In this document: piece after piece, positions 36,663 through 44,672 of the stretch
How positions within the stretch are numbered: the first letter of the stretch is position 1
Layout: every line of letters begins with the position of its first letter
Assembly (NCBI GenBank): GCA_964472095.1
Contig: CAYYIV010000024.1
Coordinates: 1 to 64,000, forward strand
DNA length: 64,000 nucleotides
Direction of reading: 5' to 3'
Origin: Pelagibius sp964472095
GTDB lineage: Bacteria > Pseudomonadota > Alphaproteobacteria > Kiloniellales > Kiloniellaceae
The notes under the pieces: model-generated
The model's input: the letters and a program-made list of their open reading frames with translations, nothing else
The model's database searches: none
Told to the model about the DNA's origin: nothing
Made by a program: the position numbers and the translations under genes

Positions 36663-36971
36663 ATGACGGATGAGCCCGTCGATCTCGACGCGCACCGCAA
36701 TTTCGCGGCGATGAGGGCCACGGAAGGGCGCCGTCAGCGTCTCTATGAGTGCCACGCCGACCGCGAGGTGCAGTACTACCGGCAGGAAGATCTGGAAAGG
36801 TCCCTGGCCACGCCGGCGGAGAGCTGGCCCGAGGCCGCGGCCAAGGCGCAGTATCTCATTCAGCTTTTCTCCGCCACGGCAGAAGCGCAGGACCCGCACC
36901 GCAAGGGGCTCGTCGCGCAAACCCTCGACGACTTGAGCAAGTTAAGCGAACGCGCGAAGGAGCATCCATGA
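36663..36971 (+). CDS. Small hypothetical protein
   Basis: A 102-residue soluble protein (MTDEPVDLDAHRNFAAMRA) rich in Glu, Arg and Ala, mostly helical, with no signal peptide or known motif. AAGGAAG lies about 12 bases before the ATG. Its stop overlaps the next start (ATGA), so it is co-translated with a small zinc-finger-like protein. Confidence 0.68.
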   Translation: MTDEPVDLDAHRNFAAMRATEGRRQRLYECHADREVQYYRQEDLERSLATPAESWPEAAAKAQYLIQLFSATAEAQDPHRKGLVAQTLDDLSKLSERAKEHP

Positions 36972-37165
36972 GCGAAACCCGGAACATCGAAACGCCGGAC
37001 GACCCGCTGCACACGGATGACCCTAAGGTCCGTCAGTGCCTCCGCTGCCAGGCGGCGTTCGAGAGCCAGTGGGCGGGTGAGCGGATCTGCGCACGCGGCA
37101 AAGGTTCGACGACCTGGCGCAGCGGCATCCCGGTGAGGGCGGCGTCATCCGGCAACAGGCGCTGA
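36968..37165 (+). CDS. Small zinc-finger-like protein with incomplete second Cys pair
   Basis: A 65-residue protein with CLRCQAAFESQWAGERIC followed by ARGKGSTTWRSG. The first CxxC pair is intact, but in similar small alphaproteobacterial zinc proteins the second group is CxxC; here the fourth ligand position is Gly, leaving three Cys. Either zinc binding is altered or the gene is decaying. Start overlaps the upstream stop by four bases. Confidence 0.6.
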   Translation: MSETRNIETPDDPLHTDDPKVRQCLRCQAAFESQWAGERICARGKGSTTWRSGIPVRAASSGNRR

Positions 37166-37226
37166 ACGCTTCGCTTCGAAACGCGGCCCGCCGGCTATTC
37201 AGGCACTGACAAAGGATCCCCGGAAT

Positions 37227-37409
37227 ATGGACAGTGTGGATCGCGGGCTGAAGCACACCTGCTCGGCGTGCGCGACCAAATACTATGACCTGCGGAAGAC
37301 CATCGACGCCTGCCCGAAATGCGGCAGCAAGCGCCCCGCCGCAAAGATCGCGAAGGCGACCCGGAAGGGCCAGCGCGTGTCGGGCATGCCGATGCGCAGG
37401 TACCCCTAG
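37227..37409 (+). CDS. Small zinc-ribbon protein (FYDLN-like)
   Basis: A 60-residue protein with a four-Cys zinc ribbon (CSACATKYYDLRKTIDACPKCG) and a basic tail (KATRKGQRVSGMPMRRYP). The KYYDLRK segment between the two CxxC pairs recalls the FYDLN proteins (TIGR02300), but that family's long acidic tail is missing. Function unknown; nucleic-acid binding is plausible given the basic tail. Confidence 0.65.
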   Translation: MDSVDRGLKHTCSACATKYYDLRKTIDACPKCGSKRPAAKIAKATRKGQRVSGMPMRRYP

Positions 37410-37636
37410 AAGCGAAGAAGCGATAGGGCGGCTGTCCTTCGCTGCGCCGTTGAACGCCGCTCAGCGTCGCCGGCATGCGCCGGCGCAAAATAAAGAATAA
37501 ATTACCAATCGTATTTATTCCCACCAACGGCAATCAACCGTAAATATGAATAAGAATATCAATAATAATATTATTGTGTATAATAGTAGTTATTGAGAGG
37601 GAGAAACGGTTTTTCCCTGATTAGGAGGACCTGTAC
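37410..37636 (+). promoter_or_regulatory. AT-rich promoter region with palindrome
   Basis: A strongly AT-rich 150-base tract in a GC-rich genome. It contains a perfect palindrome CAATAATA-A-TATTATTG (37560-37576) and a consensus -10 TATAAT (37579-37584), about 50 bases before the next ATG. The palindrome would sit across the -35 zone, so it is a good operator candidate. The binding protein is unknown. Confidence 0.5.
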
Positions 37637-37987
37637 ATGAATGCTCCCGAATGGCTCAAACCCGTAGCCTATGGCTCCGTCGCCGGCGCAATTGCACTGG
37701 CGATCGTTGGTTTCTCCTGGGGTGGCTGGGTAACCGGCGGCACCGCCGATAAGATGGCCAACGACCACGCCCGCCAGGAAGTCGTCGCCGCTCTGGTGCC
37801 GATCTGCGTCGAGCAGTCCAGGCTGGACCCCCGCTTGACCGAGACGCTGGCGCAGCTGCAGGCAGCCACCAACTACAAGCGCAGCGACATGCTGATGGAG
37901 GCCGGCTGGGCCACCATGCCGGGCTCGACCGATCCCAACCGCGCCGTTGCCAGCGCCTGCATGGAAAAGCTCGCGTCCCAGTTCTAG
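37637..37987 (+). CDS. Small membrane-anchored hypothetical protein
   Basis: A 116-residue protein with one N-terminal membrane span (about residues 11-31: YGSVAGAIALAIVGFSWGGW) and a soluble domain holding two cysteines (VPICVEQ and ASACMEK) that could form a disulfide if periplasmic. A strong TTAGGAGGACC ribosome site and an AT-rich promoter suggest good expression. I recognise it only as a conserved alphaproteobacterial protein type of unknown function. Confidence 0.75.
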   Translation: MNAPEWLKPVAYGSVAGAIALAIVGFSWGGWVTGGTADKMANDHARQEVVAALVPICVEQSRLDPRLTETLAQLQAATNYKRSDMLMEAGWATMPGSTDPNRAVASACMEKLASQF

Positions 37988-37992
37988 ATCTT

Positions 37993-39060
37993 CTATCCGA
38001 CCCGGTGGATCAGGCCGTGGACGAAGCGCAGCTTCCCCATGACCCGCGGCGCCAGGACGAAGGGGTAGAAGTCCGGCTGGCCCATGCTGTGATTGAGGCT
38101 GTTGACCGCTGAGGTAAGCGGCAGCCAGGCCTCGACCAGGGCATTGAAGTCGACATGGCGATAGGGGTCGAAAGCGATCTTCATTTGCAGTGGCGGATCG
38201 CGACCGGCGTCGGGACGGATGGACAGGCCGAAGGCGGCCGCCGTATCCAGCGTGTCGACGATGTGCAGGTAGTGCGCCCAGGTCTCGGCGAAGTCTTCCC
38301 AGGGATGGGCACTGGCGTAGCTGCTGACGTAGTCCTGCCGCCAGTCGGGCGGCGGGCCATTGGTGTAGTGCCTGTCCAGGGCCGTGCCGTAGTTGCTGCG
38401 CTCGTCGCCGAAAAGCTCGCGGAAGGCGTCGTGCCAGACGCCGCCGCGCACCAGACGTTCCCAGTAGTGATGGCCGATCTCATGGCGGAAATGCCCGAGG
38501 ATGGTCCGATAGCTCTCCGCCATGTCGCGGCGGTGGCGCTCGCGCTCGACGTCGTCGGCTTCGGCCAGGTTGATGGTGATGAGGCCCTCCGCGTGCCCAG
38601 TCATGACCTGAGGACCTTCCTGGAACGCCGTCTGTCCGTCGGAAAGGAAGTCGAAGGCGAGGCCCCTTGCGCTGTCGTCATGCTTGCTGACCAGCGGCAG
38701 GTCGAGACGCAGCAGGGCGTAGACGAGGCGGTGCTTGGCCGCTTCGAGGCGCTGCCAGAGCCGGCGGTTGTCGCCGCTGTCCAGGTCCGGGATCGTGCGA
38801 TTGAGGCGGCAGGCGCGGCAGAAGGCATCACCGGAGTTGGCGGCCACCAGCCAGTTGCAGGCGTCCTGCGCCGAGTTCGCGCAAAAGCGGAAGAGTTCAC
38901 CGGGCGCCGCCAGAGCCCGCCAGGTGCCTTCTCCCGTCGCCGTGAGGGCGCTGAGGGTCGATCGGTCTGCCAGAAAGCCGAGCAGGTGTCCGCAGCGCTC
39001 ACAGTGCGTGTTCTCGAAATACAGCAGCTGGCCGCAGCTTTGACACTCGAAGAGTTTCAC
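37993..39060 (-). CDS. Putative zinc-binding metallopeptidase family protein
   Basis: A 355-residue protein with an N-terminal zinc ribbon (CQSCGQLLYFENTHCERCG) and a second Cys set further on (FCANSA, FCRACRLN). The C-terminal peptidase-like domain carries HEIGHHYW near residue 205, an HExxH-type metal site with Ile in the third position (HEIGH), and a downstream ETWAHYLH that could give a further ligand. It matches the putative zinc-binding metallopeptidase family (COG4307). Cytoplasmic, substrate unknown. Confidence 0.82.
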   Translation of the reverse strand: MKLFECQSCGQLLYFENTHCERCGHLLGFLADRSTLSALTATGEGTWRALAAPGELFRFCANSAQDACNWLVAANSGDAFCRACRLNRTIPDLDSGDNRRLWQRLEAAKHRLVYALLRLDLPLVSKHDDSARGLAFDFLSDGQTAFQEGPQVMTGHAEGLITINLAEADDVERERHRRDMAESYRTILGHFRHEIGHHYWERLVRGGVWHDAFRELFGDERSNYGTALDRHYTNGPPPDWRQDYVSSYASAHPWEDFAETWAHYLHIVDTLDTAAAFGLSIRPDAGRDPPLQMKIAFDPYRHVDFNALVEAWLPLTSAVNSLNHSMGQPDFYPFVLAPRVMGKLRFVHGLIHRVG

Positions 39061-39292
39061 CCGGCGGACCTGCGGTGCGCAGCAAGTGTTAGCAGCCGCC
39101 AGACACGAAGGGGCCGAAGCTCAAGCGTGAGGCAGCAATCTCCGCTCATGGATGCCCTCCCGATGGACTCGTGGTCGCAAACCAGCGCTTCCCCCAGGAG
39201 CCTAGCGGCTCGCCACGGCCGGCGCACTGCCAGAAACGCGCAGCGCTGCCCTTGGTTCCGCCGCGGCGGCCGCAGCCCAGCCACTCAGGCGC

Positions 39293-40000
39293 TTAGCCGC
39301 CTTTCTTCATCTCGGCTTCGTAGCGCGCGCGGTTCTCGTCGTTCATCGGATAGAGGCCGGGTAGTTTGGCGCCATTCTGCACCTCCTTCATGATCCAGCC
39401 TTCAAGGCGCTCCTGTTCCAGGCCGAGCTCGGCGACCTCCTGGATGAGGTCCTGGGGCACCACCACGGCACCGTCGCGGTCGGTGACGATGAGATCGTCC
39501 GGGAAGACCGCCACGCCGCCGCAGGCGATCGGCTGCTGCCAGCCGACGAAGGTGAGGCCGGCGACCGAAGGCGGCGCGGCGACGCCGCTGCACCACACCG
39601 GCAGACCGCTCGCCTCGACGCCGTCGAGGTCGCGCAGCACGCCGTCGGTCACCAGGGCGGTGACGCCGCGCTTCTGCATGCGGGCGCAGAGAATGTCGCC
39701 GAAGATGCCGGCGTCGCTGACGCCCATGGCATCGACCACGGCGATGACGCCTTCAGGCATGTCCTCGATGGCCCCGCGGGTCGAGGTCGGCGAGGACCAG
39801 GAGGCCGGTGTCGCCAGATCCTCGCGGGCAGGGACGAAGCGCAGGGTGAAGGCCGGGCCGACCAGGCGGCCCTGGCCGCTGCGCAGCGGCCGCGTGCCGC
39901 GCAGCCAGACATTGCGCAGCCCCTTCTTCAGCAGGATGGTGGTGATGGTGGCGGTCGTGATGTTCTCGTAGGCTTCGAGCAGCGCGGGATCGAGGGACAC
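39293..40000 (-). CDS. RraA-like/demethylmenaquinone methyltransferase-like family protein (internal start)
   Basis: The second half of the long frame, 235 residues if begun at GTG 40000. AAGGAG lies 10 bases upstream (plus-strand 40011-40016). It has the RraA fold signatures: VGPAFTLRFVP, VVDAMGVSDAGIFGDIL, ALVTDGVLRDLDG and DDLIVTDRDGAVVVP. Members include 4-hydroxy-4-methyl-2-oxoglutarate aldolases as well as the RNase E inhibitor; this longer type is more likely an aldolase or lyase. Listed separately because its start signal suggests independent translation. Confidence 0.62.
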   Translation of the reverse strand: MSLDPALLEAYENITTATITTILLKKGLRNVWLRGTRPLRSGQGRLVGPAFTLRFVPAREDLATPASWSSPTSTRGAIEDMPEGVIAVVDAMGVSDAGIFGDILCARMQKRGVTALVTDGVLRDLDGVEASGLPVWCSGVAAPPSVAGLTFVGWQQPIACGGVAVFPDDLIVTDRDGAVVVPQDLIQEVAELGLEQERLEGWIMKEVQNGAKLPGLYPMNDENRARYEAEMKKGG

Positions 40001-41626
40001 GGGACGGAAGCTCCTTATGCGGAAAGTGCTCCAATAGCCGAGGGCGCAGCCGTCCTTGCGCGGGTCGGACCCGCCGGCCAGGGTACCTGCCTCCCAATCG
40101 ATCTGGATGGCCTGGCTGCCGCCGATCGGCTTGGACGGCGCCTGGAAGCTGTGGCCCATGTCCTCCAGCCTGGCCAGCACCTCCGCCGGCACGCCGCTTT
40201 CGGCCTCGACGACCGTTTCGCCGGGCGGCGGGAAGATGCGCGCCAGGTCCATGGACTGCTGCACGTCGAGCCCGAAGTCGACGAGGTTGGTGAGGAAGCG
40301 GGCATGGCCGGCGGCCTGGTAGTGGCCGCCCATCACGCCGAAGGGCATCACCACCCTCTCGCCCTTGGCCGCCATGCCGGGGATGATGGTGTGCATCGGG
40401 CGCTTGCCCGGGGCGATGCAGTTCGGATGCTCCGGGTCGAGCGAGAAGGCGGTGCCGCGGTTCTGCAGCACCACGCCGCTCTTCGGTCCGGTGATGCCGC
40501 TGCCGAAGGAGCTGAACAGCGAGTTGATGAAGCTGACGGCGTTGCGGTCCTTGTCGACCACGCTGATATAGACCGTGTCGGCATGGGCGGCGACCGGTGC
40601 CGGGGCGCTGGCGACGCTGGCGCGGCCGGTCCTGATGCGGGCGCGCAGCCGGGCTGCGTAGTCGGCCGACAGCAGTTCGGCGGCCGGCACCTCGGCCAGG
40701 GCCGGATCGGCCAGGTGGGCGTCGCGCTCCTGGTAGGCGAGGCGGGTCGCCTCGATCTCCAGGTGCAGGCGCTCGGCGCTCATGGCGCCCAGCGACGGCA
40801 GGTCGAAGCCGGCGAGGATGTTCAACAGCAGCAGCGCGATGATGCCCTGACCGTTGGGCGGACACTCGTAGATGTCGTAGCCCTTGTAGCTGGTCTTGAT
40901 CGGATCGACATACTGGCCGCCGGCGGCGGCGAAGTCCTCCAGCGCGTGCAGGCCGCCCAGCGCGCGCAGGTGCGCCACCAGATCCTCGGCGATGCTGCCT
41001 TTGTAGAAGGCATCGCGTCCGTCACGGGCGATCAGCTCCAGGCTCGCCGCCAGCAGCGGCTGGCGCTGGACGCTGCCGAGCGCCGGAACCCCGCCGTTCG
41101 GCAGGTAGATGGCGCTGGTCGCCGGATCGTGCGACAGCGTCTCGACCTCGCTCTGCCAATCCCTGAACACCCGCTCGGTGACGGCGAAGCCCTCGCGCGC
41201 GAAGCGGATGGCCGGCAGCAGCAGCTCGCCCAGGCTGCGGGTGCCGTGGTCGCGCAGCAGCTGCGCCCAGGCATCCACCGCGCCGGGCACGGTCACCGCA
41301 TGGGGCGTGAAGCGCTCGATCTTGGCGATGCCCTGCCTGGCGAACCACTCGGGCGTCGCCACCTGCGGCGCGCGGCCGGAGCCGTTGAAGGCGACGATCT
41401 CGGCGCTGCCCTTGGGGGCGTAGAGCACGAAGCAGTCGCCGCCGATGCCGGTCGACTCGGGCTCGACGACGCCTTGTACCGCGCAGGCCGCCACCGCCGC
41501 GTCCATCGCGTTGCCGCCGCCGCGCAACACGTCGAGGGCGGTCAAGGTCGCCAGGCCGTGGGAGGTCGCCGCCATACCGTTCAGCGAGCGGGCGACCGAG
41601 CGGCCGGGCAGGTCGAGATTTCGCAT
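39293..41626 (-). CDS. Gamma-glutamyltransferase reading in frame into an RraA-like domain
   Basis: One 777-codon frame from ATG 41626. Residues 1 to about 525 are a gamma-glutamyltransferase-family Ntn hydrolase: GGGNAMDAAVAA, ESTGIGGDCF, the expected nucleophile Thr in ADTVYISVVD, and the closing GGSDPRKDGCALGY. Normally a stop follows that motif; here TGG replaces it, and after 15 more codons comes a complete RraA-like protein. An internal AAGGAG and GTG (40000) show that the second half can be translated alone. No signal peptide is seen, so a role in cytoplasmic or amidohydrolase-type metabolism is possible. Either a true fusion or a single lost stop codon. Confidence 0.8.
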   Translation of the reverse strand: MRNLDLPGRSVARSLNGMAATSHGLATLTALDVLRGGGNAMDAAVAACAVQGVVEPESTGIGGDCFVLYAPKGSAEIVAFNGSGRAPQVATPEWFARQGIAKIERFTPHAVTVPGAVDAWAQLLRDHGTRSLGELLLPAIRFAREGFAVTERVFRDWQSEVETLSHDPATSAIYLPNGGVPALGSVQRQPLLAASLELIARDGRDAFYKGSIAEDLVAHLRALGGLHALEDFAAAGGQYVDPIKTSYKGYDIYECPPNGQGIIALLLLNILAGFDLPSLGAMSAERLHLEIEATRLAYQERDAHLADPALAEVPAAELLSADYAARLRARIRTGRASVASAPAPVAAHADTVYISVVDKDRNAVSFINSLFSSFGSGITGPKSGVVLQNRGTAFSLDPEHPNCIAPGKRPMHTIIPGMAAKGERVVMPFGVMGGHYQAAGHARFLTNLVDFGLDVQQSMDLARIFPPPGETVVEAESGVPAEVLARLEDMGHSFQAPSKPIGGSQAIQIDWEAGTLAGGSDPRKDGCALGYWSTFRIRSFRPVSLDPALLEAYENITTATITTILLKKGLRNVWLRGTRPLRSGQGRLVGPAFTLRFVPAREDLATPASWSSPTSTRGAIEDMPEGVIAVVDAMGVSDAGIFGDILCARMQKRGVTALVTDGVLRDLDGVEASGLPVWCSGVAAPPSVAGLTFVGWQQPIACGGVAVFPDDLIVTDRDGAVVVPQDLIQEVAELGLEQERLEGWIMKEVQNGAKLPGLYPMNDENRARYEAEMKKGG

Positions 41627-41770
41627 GTCTTGCAGAATTCCTTTGCGTGAGCGCTGACGCCGCCACTCGCGGCGGCGGCTGGTCCTTTCAAAAGACCATA
41701 GGCGATGTTCCCCGTTTCCTCCTGATGTAGCGGCCTGGGCGGGGCTTGGAAAGGGGCTGTCGGCTGCCCC

Positions 41771-41801
41771 TTGACCTTCCAGTCGCTGGAAGCCCCATAT
41801 C
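41771..41801 (+). promoter_or_regulatory. CueR-type copper promoter of copA
   Basis: The -35 box TTGACC runs into the dyad CTTCCAG-TCG-CTGGAAG (41776-41792), followed by CATATC about 19 bases from the -35 box. This is the MerR/CueR arrangement: a dyad lying between overspaced -35 and -10 elements, with the known CueR core ACCTTCCAG. It is 54 bases before the copA ATG. No cueR gene is in the window. Confidence 0.78.
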
Positions 41802-41854
41802 CACGTCAGGAATTGGAAACGGCCCGTCGCGCCGGGCAGGAACGGAATGAGTGC

Positions 41855-44260
41855 ATGAAGAATCCTCTGCCGTCGGAAAAGTCCCGCGAACCGCATCACG
41901 GTGGACATCGTCACGCCGAACACAGCTGCGGCGGCGAGACGGCGGGCGGAGATGCAGCCGTTGCCGAGACGGCGGTGGATCCCGTCTGCGGCATGACCGT
42001 CGCGCGGGAAGGCAATCCCCGGCGGGCCGAGCACGCGGGCGAGACCTATTACTTCTGCTCCGACCACTGCCTGAAGAAGTTCGGCGCCGATCCGCAAGGG
42101 GTGCTTGACGGCTCGGCCCTGAAGCCGCCGTCCGCTGCCGCCGATGCTCTCTATACCTGTCCGATGCACCCGGAAGTGCAGCAGAAGGGGCCCGGGACCT
42201 GCCCGCTTTGCGGCATGGCGCTGGAGCCGATGGACGTGACCGCGGACAGCGGCCCCAATCCCGAGCTGGTCGACATGACGCGCCGCTTCTGGATCGGCGT
42301 GGTTCTCGCCGTGCCGCTGGTGCTGCTCACCATGGGCGCGCATCTCTTCGGCCTCGAGATCCTGCCGCCGGCCTGGTCGAACTGGATCGAGCTGGCCCTG
42401 GCGACACCCGTCGTCCTGTGGTGCGGCCTGCCGTTCTTCCAGCGTGGCTGGTCCTCGCTGGTCAGCCGTCACCTGAACATGTTCACGCTGATCGCCCTGG
42501 GCACCGGGGCTGCCTATCTCTTCAGCCTGGTGGCGACCGTCGCGCCGGAGTTCTTTCCCGCCGGCCTGCGCGATCACTCCGGTCGCGTCGGCGTCTACTT
42601 CGAGGCGGCGGCGGTGATAATCGTGCTGGTGCTGCTCGGGCAGGTTCTGGAGCTGCGCGCCCGCGAGCGCACCGGCGGCGCCTTGCGCGCGCTGCTCGAC
42701 CTGGCGCCGAAGACCGCCAGGGTCATCAAGCCCTGCGGTTCCGTCGTCGAGCGCGCGGTCGAGGCGCTGCAGCCCGGCGACCGCATCGAGGTGCGCCCCG
42801 GTGAGAAGATCGCGGTCGACGGCAAGGTGCTGGAAGGCGAGAGCGCGGTCGACGAATCCATGCTGACCGGCGAGGCGGTGCCGGTCTCGAAAACATCGGG
42901 CGACGCCGTCACCGGTGGTACCGTGAACGGCACCGGCAGCCTGGTCTTCGAGGCCGAGCGTGTCGGCCGCGACACCGTGCTGGCCCAGATCGTGAAGCTG
43001 GTGGGCGAGGCGCAGCGCAGCCGCGCACCCGTACAGCGCCAGGCCGACGTCGCCGCGGCCTACCTGGTGCCGGTGGTGGTGCTGGTCGCCGCGGTCACCT
43101 TCATCGCCTGGATGATCTTCGGGCCGGCGCCGGCCTTCGCCTACGCCATCGTCACCGCGGTCTCCGTGCTCATCATCGCCTGTCCCTGCGCGCTCGGCCT
43201 GGCGACGCCGATGTCGATCATGGTCGCCGTCGGGCGCGGCGCCGGGCTCGGCGTGCTGGTGAAGAATGCGGAAGCGCTGGAGCGGCTGACCCAGGCGGAT
43301 ACCCTGGTGATCGACAAGACCGGGACGCTGACGGAAGGCAAGCCGGCGGTGGTCTTCCTGCTGGCGGGCGAGGGCAGCGGGGAGTCCGAGCTGCTGTCCC
43401 TGGCCGCCGGTCTCGAGCGCCGCAGCGAGCATCCCCTGGCCCACGCCGTGGTGGTCGCCGCGGAGCAGCGCGGCCTCACCCTGCCGGAGATCGCCGGCTT
43501 CGCGGCGATGCCCGGCAAGGGTGTGCGCGGGACGCGCGGCGGCGAAGCGGTGCTGGCGGGCAAGGCCGGCTGGCTGCAGGAGGAGGGCATTGACGTCGCG
43601 GCCTTCGAGCCGGTGATCGCCGAGCGCCAGAGCCGGGGCGAGAGCCTCATCTTGGTGGCCGCCGGCGGCCGCTGCCTCGGCGTCATCGCGGTGGCCGATC
43701 CGATCAAGGAGACGACGGCGAAGGCGCTGGCAGCGCTGCGCGACGACGGCCTGGAGATCGTCATGCTGACGGGCGACAGCAAGCGGGCGGCACAGGCGGT
43801 GGCCAGTCAGCTCGGCATCGACCGCGTCGAGGCCGAGGTGCTGCCCGGCGACAAGGCCGCTGTCGTCGCCGCGCTGCAGCGGCAGGGCCGTACGGTGGTC
43901 ATGGCCGGCGACGGGGTGAACGACGGCCCGGCGCTGGCCCAGGCCGACATCGGCGTCGCCATGGGCAGCGGGTCCGACGTGGCGCTGGAGAGTGCCGGAA
44001 TCACCCTGCTGAAAGGCGACCTGCTGCGCCTGGTGGCGGCCCGCCGGCTCAGCCGGGCAACCCTGCGCAACATCCGCCAGAACCTGGTTTTCGCCTTTCT
44101 CTACAACCTGCTGGGGGTGCCGCTGGCAGCGGGTGTGCTCTATCCGCTGACCGGCTGGCTGCTCAGCCCGATGATCGCGGCGGCGGCCATGAGCTTCTCT
44201 TCGGTCTCAGTGATCGGCAATGCCCTGCGCCTCCAGCGCGAGCGCTTTTCGGTCGACTAA
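41855..44260 (+). CDS. copA: Copper-translocating P-type ATPase (CopA-like, YHS and CxxC N-terminus)
   Basis: An 801-residue P1B-type ATPase. Instead of the usual HMA domain, the N-terminus has a His-rich stretch, a YHS domain (DPVCGMTV to SDHCLKKF) and a heavy-metal-binding domain (YTCPMHPEV to CPLCGMALEP). The pump core has Cys443-Pro-Cys445, phosphorylated Asp487 (DKTGT), SEHPLAHAV, and GDGVNDGPAL. The CPC motif and CueR-type promoter point to copper(I) export. ATG 41855 follows AGGAACGGA; the frame is open back to 41771, but that is the promoter. Eight membrane spans expected. Confidence 0.92.
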   Translation: MKNPLPSEKSREPHHGGHRHAEHSCGGETAGGDAAVAETAVDPVCGMTVAREGNPRRAEHAGETYYFCSDHCLKKFGADPQGVLDGSALKPPSAAADALYTCPMHPEVQQKGPGTCPLCGMALEPMDVTADSGPNPELVDMTRRFWIGVVLAVPLVLLTMGAHLFGLEILPPAWSNWIELALATPVVLWCGLPFFQRGWSSLVSRHLNMFTLIALGTGAAYLFSLVATVAPEFFPAGLRDHSGRVGVYFEAAAVIIVLVLLGQVLELRARERTGGALRALLDLAPKTARVIKPCGSVVERAVEALQPGDRIEVRPGEKIAVDGKVLEGESAVDESMLTGEAVPVSKTSGDAVTGGTVNGTGSLVFEAERVGRDTVLAQIVKLVGEAQRSRAPVQRQADVAAAYLVPVVVLVAAVTFIAWMIFGPAPAFAYAIVTAVSVLIIACPCALGLATPMSIMVAVGRGAGLGVLVKNAEALERLTQADTLVIDKTGTLTEGKPAVVFLLAGEGSGESELLSLAAGLERRSEHPLAHAVVVAAEQRGLTLPEIAGFAAMPGKGVRGTRGGEAVLAGKAGWLQEEGIDVAAFEPVIAERQSRGESLILVAAGGRCLGVIAVADPIKETTAKALAALRDDGLEIVMLTGDSKRAAQAVASQLGIDRVEAEVLPGDKAAVVAALQRQGRTVVMAGDGVNDGPALAQADIGVAMGSGSDVALESAGITLLKGDLLRLVAARRLSRATLRNIRQNLVFAFLYNLLGVPLAAGVLYPLTGWLLSPMIAAAAMSFSSVSVIGNALRLQRERFSVD

Positions 44261-44272
44261 CCCGAATTTTTT
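44248..44272 (+). terminator. Possible terminator overlapping the copA stop
   Basis: TTCGG (44248-44252) can pair with CCGAA (44262-44266), followed by six T residues; the stop codon lies in the loop. The stem is short, so this is tentative. Confidence 0.35.
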
Positions 44273-44370
44273 CGTCAACTCGACTGACCGTTTCGATTAT
44301 AGTGGGCGACGTGGAGCGATAGAGCCACGGCTACTCTCGCACGCGTCAGCGCAAACGGGGCTGCGTCGAG

Positions 44371-44652
44371 ATGCACGGTCTCAAGAATTACAACCTTGTC
44401 GTAGAACCTTGGCTGGGGAATCCGGGTCCGAACGGACCGCGCGGGCGGCCCGGCTATCGCTGGCGCGTGACCTGGAAGCTGCAGGGGGAGTTCTACGCCG
44501 AGGGCTTCGAGGATTCGCACGCTTCCGCGCGGGCCGCCGCCGAAGCCTTTCTGACCAAGCAGGGCGTCGAGATCATGTCCCTCAGCCGGCCGGCGTTGGG
44601 CACGCCGCTGCCGCTTGCGGCGCCCGTGAGACAGTTCAGCCAGCGGAGCTGA
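44371..44652 (+). CDS. Small hypothetical protein
   Basis: A 93-residue frame (MHGLKNYNLVVEPWLGNPG) rich in Gly, Pro and Arg, with no signal, span or motif that I recognise. A TATAGT-like -10 element lies near 44300, but the ribosome site is weak. It ends 20 bases before the convergent binding-protein gene. Probably real from its composition, but unsupported by context. Confidence 0.5.
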   Translation: MHGLKNYNLVVEPWLGNPGPNGPRGRPGYRWRVTWKLQGEFYAEGFEDSHASARAAAEAFLTKQGVEIMSLSRPALGTPLPLAAPVRQFSQRS

Positions 44653-44672
44653 AGGTCGTCACCGGCAGCGTC

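Noticed and set aside
41771..41854. TTG start at 41771 for copA
   Set aside because: This start lies in the -35 box of the CueR-type promoter; ATG 41855 has a ribosome site.
41627..43444. Extension of the transferase frame far upstream, giving a 1383-codon ORF
   Set aside because: The extra part is antisense to copA and has repetitive His/Gln/Arg-rich translation typical of the reverse strand of high-GC genes; ATG 41626 has a ribosome site and a normal N-terminus.
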